This document shows, piece by piece, positions 38,654 through 46,870 of a stretch of DNA of 64,000 nucleotides. A model generated the notes under the pieces. The model had not been told where the DNA came from and did not search any database. It saw nothing but the letters and a program-made list of their open reading frames with translations. Position 1 is the first letter of the stretch; each line of letters starts with the position of its first letter. Source of the stretch: Sinorhizobium garamanticum. GTDB lineage: Bacteria > Pseudomonadota > Alphaproteobacteria > Rhizobiales > Rhizobiaceae. The position numbers and the translations under genes are program-made. Location of the stretch: assembly GCF_029892065.1 (NCBI RefSeq), contig NZ_CP120374.1, positions 1,488,001-1,552,000 of the forward strand. Reading direction: 5' to 3'.

Positions 38654-39378
38654 TGGCAGACAAACCGAAAATATACCGCAATTCCGGCGTTCGGCGCATT
38701 GAGCGCCCCAAATCGCTGGCGCAGACGGTTCTTTCACACCTGCGTTCGTCGATCATTCACGGCGACCTCGAACTCGGGCAGCCGCTCTCGGAGCGGCAGC
38801 TCGCAGATGATCTCGGCGTCTCGAAGACCCCGGTGCGGGAAGCGCTCGCTCAATTGCGCAATGAAGGCCTGGTGCTGATCTATCCTCAGCGCGGCGCATT
38901 CGTGTTCACGCTCAGTGCCCGCGAAGTCCACGAGATCTGCGAGTTTCGGAGCGCGGTCGAAGCGGCAGCGCTGAAGCTCGCGATCTCGCGCAATCCTGAG
39001 ACCTTCGCGGCCGATCTGGGGGCGGTCGTCACGGAGATGACGGCCGCCCAACAGCGCGGTGATCAGCGAGCCTATCTAGAGCTCGACACCCGCTTTCACG
39101 CCACCTTCCTTGAGCATTGCGGCAACAGCTATCTGCGCGACGCCTACGAACGCAATGTCGGCAAGATCGCCGCTCTCAGGACCCATCTCGCGACCAAGCC
39201 GCTCCACACCAAGATGTCGTTCCGCGAGCACCGCCAGATGCTGGAGACGGTGCGGCAGCGCGACCTCGCCGCAACGCTCGCCATCCTGGATGTCCATATC
39301 GGGCGGACGCGGGAAACCTATTCGGCCGAGATCGAGGACATAGCGGCTGCCGACAAGGAGGTTCCGGAGGCGATGTGA
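38653..39378 (+). CDS. GntR/FCD family transcriptional regulator
   Basis: 241 residues from the ATG at 38653. Winged helix (about 18-80) with GQPLSERQLADDLGVSKTPV and REALAQLRNEGLVLIYPQRG; FCD domain (about 90-225) with EICEFRSAVEAAALKLAI, LDTRFHATFLEHCGNSYL and the metal-ligand region MSFREHRQML. It probably represses one or both of the flanking transport operons until a sugar acid binds the FCD domain. The next gene starts on its last base (TGATG), so regulator and transporter are co-translated. Confidence 0.93.
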   Translation: MADKPKIYRNSGVRRIERPKSLAQTVLSHLRSSIIHGDLELGQPLSERQLADDLGVSKTPVREALAQLRNEGLVLIYPQRGAFVFTLSAREVHEICEFRSAVEAAALKLAISRNPETFAADLGAVVTEMTAAQQRGDQRAYLELDTRFHATFLEHCGNSYLRDAYERNVGKIAALRTHLATKPLHTKMSFREHRQMLETVRQRDLAATLAILDVHIGRTRETYSAEIEDIAAADKEVPEAM

Positions 39379-40889
39379 TGGCCGAGCCGCTCCTTCGATT
39401 AAGCGGCATTTCACGCTCGTTCGGAATGACCCGGGCGCTCCAAGGCATCCATTTCGAATTGCTAGCCGGCGAAATTCACGCGCTTTTGGGCGAGAACGGT
39501 GCCGGGAAATCTACACTGCTCGGCGTATTGTCAGGGGTCGTCGCGCCCGACGCAGGCTCGATCGAGATAGACGCTCGACAGGTCACAATCGATACGCCCG
39601 CAAAGGCGCAGGCGCTTGGCATCGGGACGGTTTTTCAGGAGCTCAGTCTCGCTCACTCGCTGACGGTCGCGGAGAATGTCTTTGCCGGCCGCGCACCCAC
39701 CCATTTCGGCCTTGTTCAATGGCGCGAGCTTCGGCGGAGGACGCGGGACATTCTGGCTGAATTCGGTGTCGAAGTGGACGTCGACCGGCCCATGGAGCGG
39801 TTGCCGGTCGGCATGCGTCAACTGGTGGAGATCGCCAAGGCGCTGTCGCTCAGCTCGCGGATCCTGCTCCTCGACGAGCCGACCTCCGCGCTCGATGCGG
39901 TCGAGGTGGAGGCGCTCTTTCAGGTCTTGCGCGGCCTCAAGGAGCGCGGAATCGGCATTGTCTATGTCAGTCATCGCATACCCGAGGTCTTCCGCATTGC
40001 CGACCGGATCACGGTCTTGCGCGATGGGCGGCTGGTGAGCACAAATCATACGGACGCAATATCACCCGATCTGGTGGTGCAGGACATGGTCGGCCGCCAC
40101 TTCGCGGCGCTGACGGCTCCTTCGGCTCAGGCCGGCGGTGGGGTCGCGCTGAAGGCGCGAAACTTGGGACGACGGGGCGAGTTTTCAGGCGTCGACCTCA
40201 CCCTGCGCTTCGGCGAAGTGGTGGGGTTGGCGGGCCTGATGGGTGCACGCCGGGACGAGCTTGCGCGGACTTTGGCGGGAATCGTTCCGGTTCATTGCGG
40301 CACGATTGAAGTTCGCGGACATCCGGTGCGCTTCCATGATGCCCGTCACGCGATGCGGCTCGGCGTCGCCTATGTGCCTGCAGACCGGAAGGAGGAAGGG
40401 CTCTTTGTAACGAAATCGGTCGTAGACAACATCATCGTGACAGCGCTTGGCCGGTTCAGCCGGAACGGACTGCTCAACGCGGCCGCGGGCCGCGAGGCGA
40501 CGAAAAAAGCCGTCGAGCGCTTTCACATTCGGGTCCCCGGGCTTTGCGCGGCGGCCGCCAAGCTCAGCGGTGGCAATCAGCAGAAACTGATGATCGCGAA
40601 GTGGCTGGAAAGGAGGCCCGAGATCATCATAATCGATGAGCCGACCAGGGGCGTCGACATCGGCGCCAAACAGGACATCCATCAGGAAATCCACCGCCTC
40701 GCCTCCCAAGGCAAGGCGGTCCTGTTCGTCTCATCCGACCTGCCCGAACTGTTTGCGCTCACCAACCGCATCATCGTAATGCAGCAGGGCCGGATCGCGG
40801 CAGAGCTCGAGACCGCAAGCGCAACCGAAGAACTCGTCATGGCCTTCGCTGCGGGAACACGAGGCCATAAAAGTGGAGCGGTGGCATGA
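39378..40889 (+). CDS. Sugar ABC transporter ATPase, two nucleotide-binding domains
   Basis: 503 residues from the ATG at 39378. First domain: Walker A GENGAGKST, Walker B ILLLDEPTSALD. Second domain: degenerate P-loop GLMGARRDELARTL, VAYVPADRKEEGL, signature LSGGNQQKLMIAKWL and Walker B IIIIDEPTRGVD. It is a second, separate RbsA-type ATPase, not a duplicate of the one at 35034 (the sequences differ throughout). It overlaps the regulator by one base and the permease by four. Confidence 0.95.
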   Translation: MAEPLLRLSGISRSFGMTRALQGIHFELLAGEIHALLGENGAGKSTLLGVLSGVVAPDAGSIEIDARQVTIDTPAKAQALGIGTVFQELSLAHSLTVAENVFAGRAPTHFGLVQWRELRRRTRDILAEFGVEVDVDRPMERLPVGMRQLVEIAKALSLSSRILLLDEPTSALDAVEVEALFQVLRGLKERGIGIVYVSHRIPEVFRIADRITVLRDGRLVSTNHTDAISPDLVVQDMVGRHFAALTAPSAQAGGGVALKARNLGRRGEFSGVDLTLRFGEVVGLAGLMGARRDELARTLAGIVPVHCGTIEVRGHPVRFHDARHAMRLGVAYVPADRKEEGLFVTKSVVDNIIVTALGRFSRNGLLNAAAGREATKKAVERFHIRVPGLCAAAAKLSGGNQQKLMIAKWLERRPEIIIIDEPTRGVDIGAKQDIHQEIHRLASQGKAVLFVSSDLPELFALTNRIIVMQQGRIAAELETASATEELVMAFAAGTRGHKSGAVA

Positions 40890-41875
40890 GAGCCGAGAAC
40901 ATGCGCCGCCTTACAGTTCAGCTGGTCTGCAGGCAGTTCCTGCGTCTCATCATCGAGACGCGCGAATTGACGCTCGCCCTTCTCATCGTGGCACTCATCA
41001 TCGCCACCTGGCTGGCCTCTCCCTTCTTCTTCTCCATGGCTAATTTCCGGGCGATCACCGTCGGTATGGCGCCGACCGCCATCATCGCCATCGGCATGAC
41101 AATGCTGCTCGCCTCGGGCGGTTTCGACCTGTCCGTCGGCTCCGTTCTCGCGCTCGCAAGCACGATCGTGGCGCTGCTAATCATCGACGGCTGGCCGATC
41201 CCGCTCGCGGTCCTGGCCGCGCTCGCGCTCGGCGCCGCGATCGGATTGGCGAACGGGCTGGTCGTCACCAAGATCAACGTCAACCCGCTTGTCGCAACCC
41301 TAGGCTCGATGTCGATCGCGCGAGGGATAGCACTGGTGCTCACAGAAGGTTTTTCTTTGTCAAACCTGCCGGCCGCCTTCGCCTGGGCCGGCAAGGCGCA
41401 GTTTATTGGCATCCCTTTCCTGGTTTAGACGACGCTCGGGCTGGTCGTCCTGTTCGATCTGGCCATGCGGCATGTACGTTTCTTCCGCCAAATCTATTAC
41501 ATCGGATCGAATGAAAGGGCGGCGCGCCTGTCGGGCCTGCCTGTCGAGCGCGTCCGCATCGTCGCCTATATGCTCTCGGGCCTGCTTGCCGCGCTCGCCG
41601 GCGTGCTGCTTGCCTCCAGGCTGATGAGCGGCACCCCTACCGCTGGCGCCGGGCTTGAGCTGCAGGTTCTCGCAGCCGCAGTGATCGGCGGCGCCAGTCT
41701 GCGCGGCGGCGAAGGGACGGTTCTCGGCGCCTTCCTCGGGGTGATCTTCGTCGCCCTCATCAACAACGCCATGACCATGCTGGCAGTATCGATCTACTGG
41801 CAGATGATCGTCACCGGTACCGTGCTGGTGGCCGCGGTCGCACTCGACATGCTCGTGCGCCGCGGCAACGAATGA
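40886..41875 (+). pseudogene. Sugar ABC transporter permease (RbsC family) with in-frame amber codon
   Basis: One frame of 329 codons interrupted by a TAG at 41426-41428. Before it lie ASGGFDLSVGSVLALASTIV and VVTKINVNPLVATLGSMSIA; after it, in the same frame, TTLGLVVLFDLAMRHVRFFR, YYIGSNERAARLSGLPVERV and VLAAAVIGGASLRGGEGTVL. Together they make a full-length permease. The stop follows IPFLV where tryptophan (TGG) would fit, a single G-to-A change. Unless the stop is read through or is a sequencing error, the second importer lacks a working channel. The ATPase and binding-protein genes beside it are intact. Confidence 0.88.
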
Positions 41876-41912
41876 ACCGTCGTCTCGACGGTTAAAGGCA
41901 AGGGAGGAAAAA

Positions 41913-42905
41913 ATGACCACACTCGACATGGATCGCCGCGATCTTCTCAAGTTTGGAGGACTGGGCCTGGCGGGCCTCAGCCTGCTGCCTGGCTTCAGCG
42001 CGGAGGCGTTGGCGCAGGGAGCCGGGATGGAATATGTCTTCTTATCCTGCGTCACCCAGGTTCCGTTCTGGGTCGACCATCGCAAGGCGCTCGAAGATTG
42101 CGCGAAGCTTCTGGGCGTCAAGACAGCCTTCACAGGGCCGCTCGATTTCGACACCGCCGCGCAGGCGCGCCAGCTCGATGAGCTCATCGCCAAGAAACCC
42201 GCGGGCCTGCTCATCTTCCCCGCCGATGCCGCCGCGCTCACGCCAGGCATCGACAGGGCAGTGGAGGCTGGCATTCCCGTCGCCATGATCATCGGCGACG
42301 CGCCCGGCTCGAAGCGCCAGATCTATCTCGGCATTTCCAACCTCGCGGCAGGCAAGGTCGGCGGCAAGATGCTTGCCGACGCGATCGGCGGAAAAGGGAA
42401 GGTGCTGCTCGGCTCGTTCCCGGCCCCCTCCGTTCTGGAGCGTGTGGAAGGCTACAAGACCTATTTCAAGGAGAACGCGCCGGGAATCGAGGTTGTCGAT
42501 GTCGTCAACGACAAGGCCGACCCCTCTTACGCGCCGACCGCCTACAGCCAGGCTCTGCTTGCCCATCCCGATGTGATCGGCGTCGGCGGCACCGATGGCG
42601 ACAGCGGCAAGGGGGCTGCGATTGCGGTCACCGAAGCCGGCCTCCAGGGCAAGGTGAAGATCGTCGCCATGGACCGGAACGACGACATGCTGCCCTATAT
42701 CGAGGATGGGACGATCGTCGGATCGGTCGTGCAGAAATCCTATGTCGAGGCCTTTCTCGGTGTATATCTGCTGCACTGGCTCAACACAGGCGCCATGAAA
42801 GTGGTGCCGGACTATAAAGCCGCAGGCATCAACCCACTGCCGGAGAAGGTGGAGACTGGCGTCATGCAGCTCACCAAGGCAAACGTGGCGCAGTTCAAGC
42901 ACTAG
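41913..42905 (+). CDS. Sugar ABC transporter binding protein with Tat-type signal
   Basis: 330 residues. The N-terminus has a twin-arginine motif (DRRDLLKFGG) before a hydrophobic run ending AEALAQG, pointing to Tat export. The mature part is the RbsB-type fold: QVPFWVDHRKALEDCAKLLG, GLLIFPADAAALTPGIDRA, AGIPVAMIIGDAPGSK and IVAMDRNDDMLPYIEDGTIV. It would deliver a sugar to the (broken) permease upstream. GGGAGG precedes the start. Tat export suggests folding or cofactor needs in the cytosol, unusual but known among alphaproteobacterial binding proteins. Confidence 0.9.
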   Translation: MTTLDMDRRDLLKFGGLGLAGLSLLPGFSAEALAQGAGMEYVFLSCVTQVPFWVDHRKALEDCAKLLGVKTAFTGPLDFDTAAQARQLDELIAKKPAGLLIFPADAAALTPGIDRAVEAGIPVAMIIGDAPGSKRQIYLGISNLAAGKVGGKMLADAIGGKGKVLLGSFPAPSVLERVEGYKTYFKENAPGIEVVDVVNDKADPSYAPTAYSQALLAHPDVIGVGGTDGDSGKGAAIAVTEAGLQGKVKIVAMDRNDDMLPYIEDGTIVGSVVQKSYVEAFLGVYLLHWLNTGAMKVVPDYKAAGINPLPEKVETGVMQLTKANVAQFKH

Positions 42906-42919
42906 CTAGCTAAGCTAGG

Positions 42920-43045
42920 CTGGAATTGGGTGCCGAATTAGGCAGCGTTTTTCTTGCCACCGACCTCGGTCTCGCGATCGAGCCGCGCGACGATCACTCC
43001 GCTTATATCGCCTCGTGGGCGAAGGTCCTGAAGGACTTGCGCCCC
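42920..43045 (+). pseudogene. ardC: ArdC-type antirestriction protein, C-terminal fragment
   Basis: The frame LELGAELGSVFLATDLGL, then IEPRDDHSAYIASWAKVLKD, matches the conserved end of ArdC/DUF1738 zincin-like proteins of plasmids and conjugative elements. After VLKD the match stops and a TAG follows at 43079. Only about 42 codons remain. It shows that conjugative-element DNA once lay here. Confidence 0.6.
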
Positions 43046-43079
43046 TCGCTCCAGGGCGGCTCGCGCGAGCGGCCGGTGT

Positions 43080-43214
43080 AGACGTCGAGCACGTGCATTC
43101 CCTTGGCAACACGTGCGGCAGCCAAAATAGCTGGCACGGTCTGCGTGGTGAGACGCGCAAAATGCCGCTCGTATCCTTTACTGACAGTTTCCCAACCGGC
43201 ATGCTCGAATTCAC
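43080..43214 (-). pseudogene. Class I SAM-dependent methyltransferase, N-terminal fragment
   Basis: Leftward frame EFEHAGWETVSKGYERHFAR, then TVPAILAAARVAKGMHVLDV and YTG, the start and SAM-binding motif I of a UbiE-like methyltransferase. It is cut off just after motif I, where it meets sequence next to the ArdC fragment, and has no clear start codon. Confidence 0.55.
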
Positions 43215-43281
43215 GGCTCGCCTAGAAGCGAAGCTGCCATTCAATGGGGCCCTCGGTCGGCCAGTTCTGGGCCAAGCGTAC

Positions 43282-44019
43282 CTATTGCCAAATGGTGATC
43301 GTCGCAAGCGTCCGCATCAGGTGGTTGGAAACCAGCTCCTCGGCGCGCTTGCCGTTGCGGTCGGCAATTGCGTCGACAATCGACTTGAGGTCCTTGTAGG
43401 ACTGCTGTTTCACCGGGCTAGGCGCTGGCTTGTCGGTGTCGTGACCGTCAAACAGCACGGCGCGGCGGTCGTCCAGGATCGAGACCATGATCTGCTCGAG
43501 GAACTTGTTCTTGGTCGAGGCGAACATCTGCCGGTGCAGCGCGTAGATGCTTTCCTTGAAATCTTCCCAAGTGGGGGCGCCAAGGATCACTTCGAGGATG
43601 CGGCGCATTTCGACGATCTCGTGCTCCTGCACCCGGCTGACGACGAGGTGCATCATTGCCGGCTCGAACAAGAGACGCCCCTCGACGATCTCGGCGAAGG
43701 ACGGCACGGCCTCGTGGCTTGCGGCGTTGGTTTGGTCCATGCGCCCGAATATGTCGTGTGCATCGTCAGTGAGGAAGGTGCCGCTGCCGACGCGGCGGCG
43801 CACCAGGCCCTGCCGCTCCATCATCGCCAGCGCGCTGCGCACCGCCGTGCGGCTGGCGTTGAGCTGCTGGGCGAGCTCGCGCTCGTTGGGGAGCTTGGCA
43901 CCCGGCACCATCAGCCCGTCCTTGATGCTGCGCAGCAGCGACCGGTAAACCAGCGACGGGGTCGCCCGGTCTTTGGTGCTGATGGCGGTCAGTTGCGGCA
44001 ATGCAGTAGTCATGGTCAT
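43282..44019 (-). CDS. GntR/FadR-type transcriptional regulator
   Basis: 245 residues from the ATG at 44019 (GAGGA upstream; an ATG two codons later is also possible). Winged helix (about 20-85): SLVYRSLLRSIKDGLMVPGA, LPNERELAQQLNASRTAVRS, GLVRRRVGSGTF. The FCD-type C-terminal domain has VEGRLLFEPAMMHLVVSRV and IYALHRQMFASTKNKFLEQI. It stands at the head of a leftward group of its own; upstream lie the leftward Gfo/Idh/MocA remnant, creatininase and aldehyde dehydrogenase genes, which with the divergent importer are likely targets. Confidence 0.92.
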   Translation of the reverse strand: MTMTTALPQLTAISTKDRATPSLVYRSLLRSIKDGLMVPGAKLPNERELAQQLNASRTAVRSALAMMERQGLVRRRVGSGTFLTDDAHDIFGRMDQTNAASHEAVPSFAEIVEGRLLFEPAMMHLVVSRVQEHEIVEMRRILEVILGAPTWEDFKESIYALHRQMFASTKNKFLEQIMVSILDDRRAVLFDGHDTDKPAPSPVKQQSYKDLKSIVDAIADRNGKRAEELVSNHLMRTLATITIWQ

Positions 44020-44098
44020 CAATGCAGATCCTCGAGGTGGTCGGCAATGAGCCGAATCGGCCCACCATTGTCAACGATTCGCGCCCAATCTGGTGCGT

Positions 44099-44490
44099 TC
44101 ATCGTCGCAGCGCAACAGGCCGGCCGCTACGCGCCGATTCCGCCAGCACGTCGAGCACGGGAATGGCGTTGTAGGCCTCGCGGTAGCGCTGCAAATAGGG
44201 CGTGCCGGCCAGCATCGCCTTGACGGCATGGTCGATTTCGTCGGCCAGCCGCCGGCGATCCTGCCGTTGATCTCGGACCAGAGTTGGGTTTCGCCGCGGC
44301 GGTATGCGCGAGCAACTTGTGGTATTCGGCAAACCCAGCGCGCCGGTCATGCCGGCCACCCGGCGACCCGCACCGGATCGAGGTCGGCGACGCCGATCAG
44401 CCCGGCGGCGGGATGATCCGCATGGACCCGGGCGTGCCGGCCGCCGAAAAAGCCGAGGCCGATGACGCCGACTCTCAGCGGTTCGATCAC
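44099..44490 (-). pseudogene. Gfo/Idh/MocA oxidoreductase, internally deleted
   Basis: From a GTG at 44490, overlapping the creatininase stop, the frame reads EPLRVGVIGLGFFGGRHARV and HPAAGLIGVADLDP, the NAD-binding start of the family. It then breaks and a second frame gives LADEIDHAVKAMLAGTPYLQ, RYREAYNAIPVLDVLAESAR, the usual C-terminus. About two thirds of the gene, including the catalytic domain, is missing. It was once the third gene of the leftward operon. Confidence 0.75.
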
Positions 44491-45269
44491 GGCCGCCGCT
44501 CCGGAATGGTCCAGAAGCGGAAGTTGGCAATGAACGTGGCGAGTTCGCTTGTGACGGCGTCGAAGAAGGCCTTTCCCGCTTCTGGACTGGCGAGCGCCGG
44601 GTCGCCAAGGGTGCCGGTGGGCGAAAGGTCGCCGAAGTCGTGGTAGAGGCGGATGGCCTGTGCTCCAAGCAGGTCGGTGGTGAGGTAGCGCGAGCCCGGG
44701 TCGGGGTAGGTGGTCTCGGCAAGGGCGATCTTCACCAGCTCGGGCCGGAGGTGCTGGACCATCGAAGTCTCGAACTCGCAGGCGTGGCCCATGCCGCCGC
44801 TTTCCGACTTGCGCAGTTTTGCGATCGCCTCGCGCGCGAGGGCAAAGTAGGTGAGCGCAGCGATCCGGGCGGCACCGTAATGGGTGTGGCCGAGCGTTGA
44901 GGCCAGCACGTCGATCACGCCGTTATTGCCGCCGTGCCCATTGACGATGAGGATGCGGCGGAAGCCGTGTGTTACCACCGAGGCGACCACGTCCTCGACC
45001 ACGGCGATCAGCGTTTCGGGGCGCAGCGTTATCGAGCCGGGGAAGCGCATGTGGTGGGCTGAGAATCCATACCAGGGTGGCGGCATGACGATTGTGTCGC
45101 CCGCCGTTTCCGCCGCCGCCAGAGACACCGCCTGGGCCAGCAGGGTATCTGTGCCGAGCGGCATGTGGTTGCCGTGCTGCTCGACGGAGCCGAGCGGCAG
45201 AATGACCACCGTCGCGGCGCGGTCCAGCGCGCCGATTTCGGGCGAGGTCATTTCCTCCCAGCGCATCAT
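44487..45269 (-). CDS. Creatininase family amidohydrolase
   Basis: 260 residues from the ATG at 45269, which overlaps the aldehyde dehydrogenase stop. Metal-site motifs: LPLGSVEQHGNHMPLGTDT (Glu, His, Asp), PWYGFSAHHMRFPGSITL, LIVNGHGGNNGVIDV and ESGGMGHACEFETSM (Glu). Members cut cyclic or small amides (creatinine, 3-dehydro-scyllo-inosose and others) or act in cofactor synthesis. With an aldehyde dehydrogenase, an oxidoreductase remnant and a sugar importer, a carbohydrate ring-opening role is possible; this is inference. Confidence 0.9.
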   Translation of the reverse strand: MMRWEEMTSPEIGALDRAATVVILPLGSVEQHGNHMPLGTDTLLAQAVSLAAAETAGDTIVMPPPWYGFSAHHMRFPGSITLRPETLIAVVEDVVASVVTHGFRRILIVNGHGGNNGVIDVLASTLGHTHYGAARIAALTYFALAREAIAKLRKSESGGMGHACEFETSMVQHLRPELVKIALAETTYPDPGSRYLTTDLLGAQAIRLYHDFGDLSPTGTLGDPALASPEAGKAFFDAVTSELATFIANFRFWTIPERRP

Positions 45270-46711
45270 CGCACCGTGAAGGTTGCGGTTTTGAGGTCGC
45301 ACATGGCGGTCAGCGCGTGTCTGCCGCCGACGCGCCCAGTGCCGCTGTCCTTGCCCGAAACGCCACCGAACGGGATGTGCAGCTCCCAATAGTTCGAGGT
45401 GTCGTTGATGTTGACGATCCCGGTCGGCATTTCCTCGACATAGCGGAAGGCGCGGTCGATATCCTGGGTGAAAACCGAGGACACTAGGCCGTAGCGGTTG
45501 TCGCGGGCGATCTCGAACGCCTCCTCATCGCTGTCGAAGACGAGCAGTGGCGCCACCGGTCCAAAAGTCTCTTCGCTGTTGATGATCGCATCGCGGGTGA
45601 CGCCGGTCAGTACGGTGGGCTCGAAGTAGAGCGGGCTCAGGGCGCCCTTCGGGAACTTGCCGCCGGCGATCGCGGTGGCGCCGCGGGAGACGGCATCGCC
45701 GACATGCTCAGCCACTTTCCGTGCGACGCCCTCATTGTTGAGCGGGCCCATGGTCACGCCTTCCTTGCGCGGATCGCCGAGGACGACCGCGCGCGCCGCC
45801 GCGGCCATGCGCCCGGCAAAGGCATCATAGACCTTGCGGTGGACCAGGATGCGCTCGGACGAGGAGCAGACCTGACCGGCATTGACGAACGAACCCGATG
45901 CGGTCGCCGCGGCGGCGCGATCGAGGTCGGCATCGTCGAGGATCACCACCGGGCCGTTGCCGCCGAGCTCCATGATCTGCGGCTTGCCTGCGGCGCGCTG
46001 ACTGATGATCTTGCCGGTCGCCACGCTGCCGGTAAAGCCCACGGCATCGGTGCCGGGATTGGAGACGATCTCGTCGCCGACGACATTGCCGGCGCCGGTC
46101 ACCAGGTTGAGGATCCCGGGCGGAAGGTCGGCGTCCTGGATGGCTTCCACCAGCGCCATGGCGACGAGCGAGGTGGTCGGTGCCGGCGTCCAAACGATGC
46201 TATTGCCCGCCGCGAGTCCGGGGGCGATGTATTCGACCGGAATGTTGACCGGAAAATTCCACGGCGTCACCACGGCGTAGACGCCGCGCGGCTGGTAGAA
46301 GGTCATCACCCTCTTGGTCGGATCCTCGGTCGGGATGGTGGTGCCCTCGAGATATTTCACCAGGTCAGCCGCGAGTTTGAAGCCGTCGGCCGACTTGCCG
46401 ACCTCGAAATATGCCTCGGCATAGGGCTTGCCCTGCTCGAGCGTCAGCAGCCGCGCCAGTTCCTGGCGCTTTGCTGTGATGGCGTCGCCGATCCGGCGCA
46501 TCGTCCTGGCGCGATCCCAGGTCGAGACCTTGCGCCAGCCCGGCTGGGCCGCACGCGCTGCGGCGATGGCATCGATCGCCGCCTGCCGCGAACTCCAGCA
46601 CAGCAGCCCGATGGCACTTTCGTCGATCGGGGAATGCTGCGGCCTGGTCTCGCCCTGCGGATCGCCGCGCCAGTGCCCACCGATGAAATTGGTTTCGCCG
46701 TTATGCGCCAT
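45266..46711 (-). CDS. Aldehyde dehydrogenase family protein
   Basis: 481 residues, normal length. VVTPWNFPVNIPVEYIAPGL binds NAD(P), VGFTGSVATGKIISQRA is the cofactor-loop region, Glu sits in IMELGGNGPVV and the catalytic cysteine in NAGQVCSSSERILVHRKVY. It resembles succinate-semialdehyde or lactaldehyde dehydrogenases. It oxidises an aldehyde to an acid in the cytosol. It is the first gene of the leftward operon, divergent from a sugar importer, and overlaps the creatininase gene. Confidence 0.94.
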   Translation of the reverse strand: MAHNGETNFIGGHWRGDPQGETRPQHSPIDESAIGLLCWSSRQAAIDAIAAARAAQPGWRKVSTWDRARTMRRIGDAITAKRQELARLLTLEQGKPYAEAYFEVGKSADGFKLAADLVKYLEGTTIPTEDPTKRVMTFYQPRGVYAVVTPWNFPVNIPVEYIAPGLAAGNSIVWTPAPTTSLVAMALVEAIQDADLPPGILNLVTGAGNVVGDEIVSNPGTDAVGFTGSVATGKIISQRAAGKPQIMELGGNGPVVILDDADLDRAAAATASGSFVNAGQVCSSSERILVHRKVYDAFAGRMAAAARAVVLGDPRKEGVTMGPLNNEGVARKVAEHVGDAVSRGATAIAGGKFPKGALSPLYFEPTVLTGVTRDAIINSEETFGPVAPLLVFDSDEEAFEIARDNRYGLVSSVFTQDIDRAFRYVEEMPTGIVNINDTSNYWELHIPFGGVSGKDSGTGRVGGRHALTAMCDLKTATFTVR

Positions 46712-46736
46712 CCCGCGACCTGCTCTACGATGCTGG

Positions 46737-46766
46737 TTGCAATTGATCTCAAGTGGTTCGTATAAT
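46737..46766 (+). promoter_or_regulatory. Sigma-70-type promoter for the MalEFGK-type importer
   Basis: TTGCAA at 46737-46742 and a perfect TATAAT at 46761-46766 with an 18-base gap, about 105 bases before the binding-protein start. It lies in the divergent region next to the aldehyde dehydrogenase start at 46711, so repression here would control both operons. Confidence 0.5.
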
Positions 46767-46870
46767 TCAACTAGCGAGCAGGAGTGTCAACGAGAATTGG
46801 GACACCCCCGCCCGGTCGGCACGGTCAGTCAACGCACCGGCCGCCAAGAGACAGGGAGGATGGACCCAAA

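Noticed and set aside
42902..42918. Terminator after the Tat-type binding-protein gene
   Set aside because: CTAGCT/AGCTAG is only a weak 6-bp stem without a T-run.
43015..44223. Rightward 402-codon open frame
   Set aside because: Antisense to the GntR gene; no recognisable protein.
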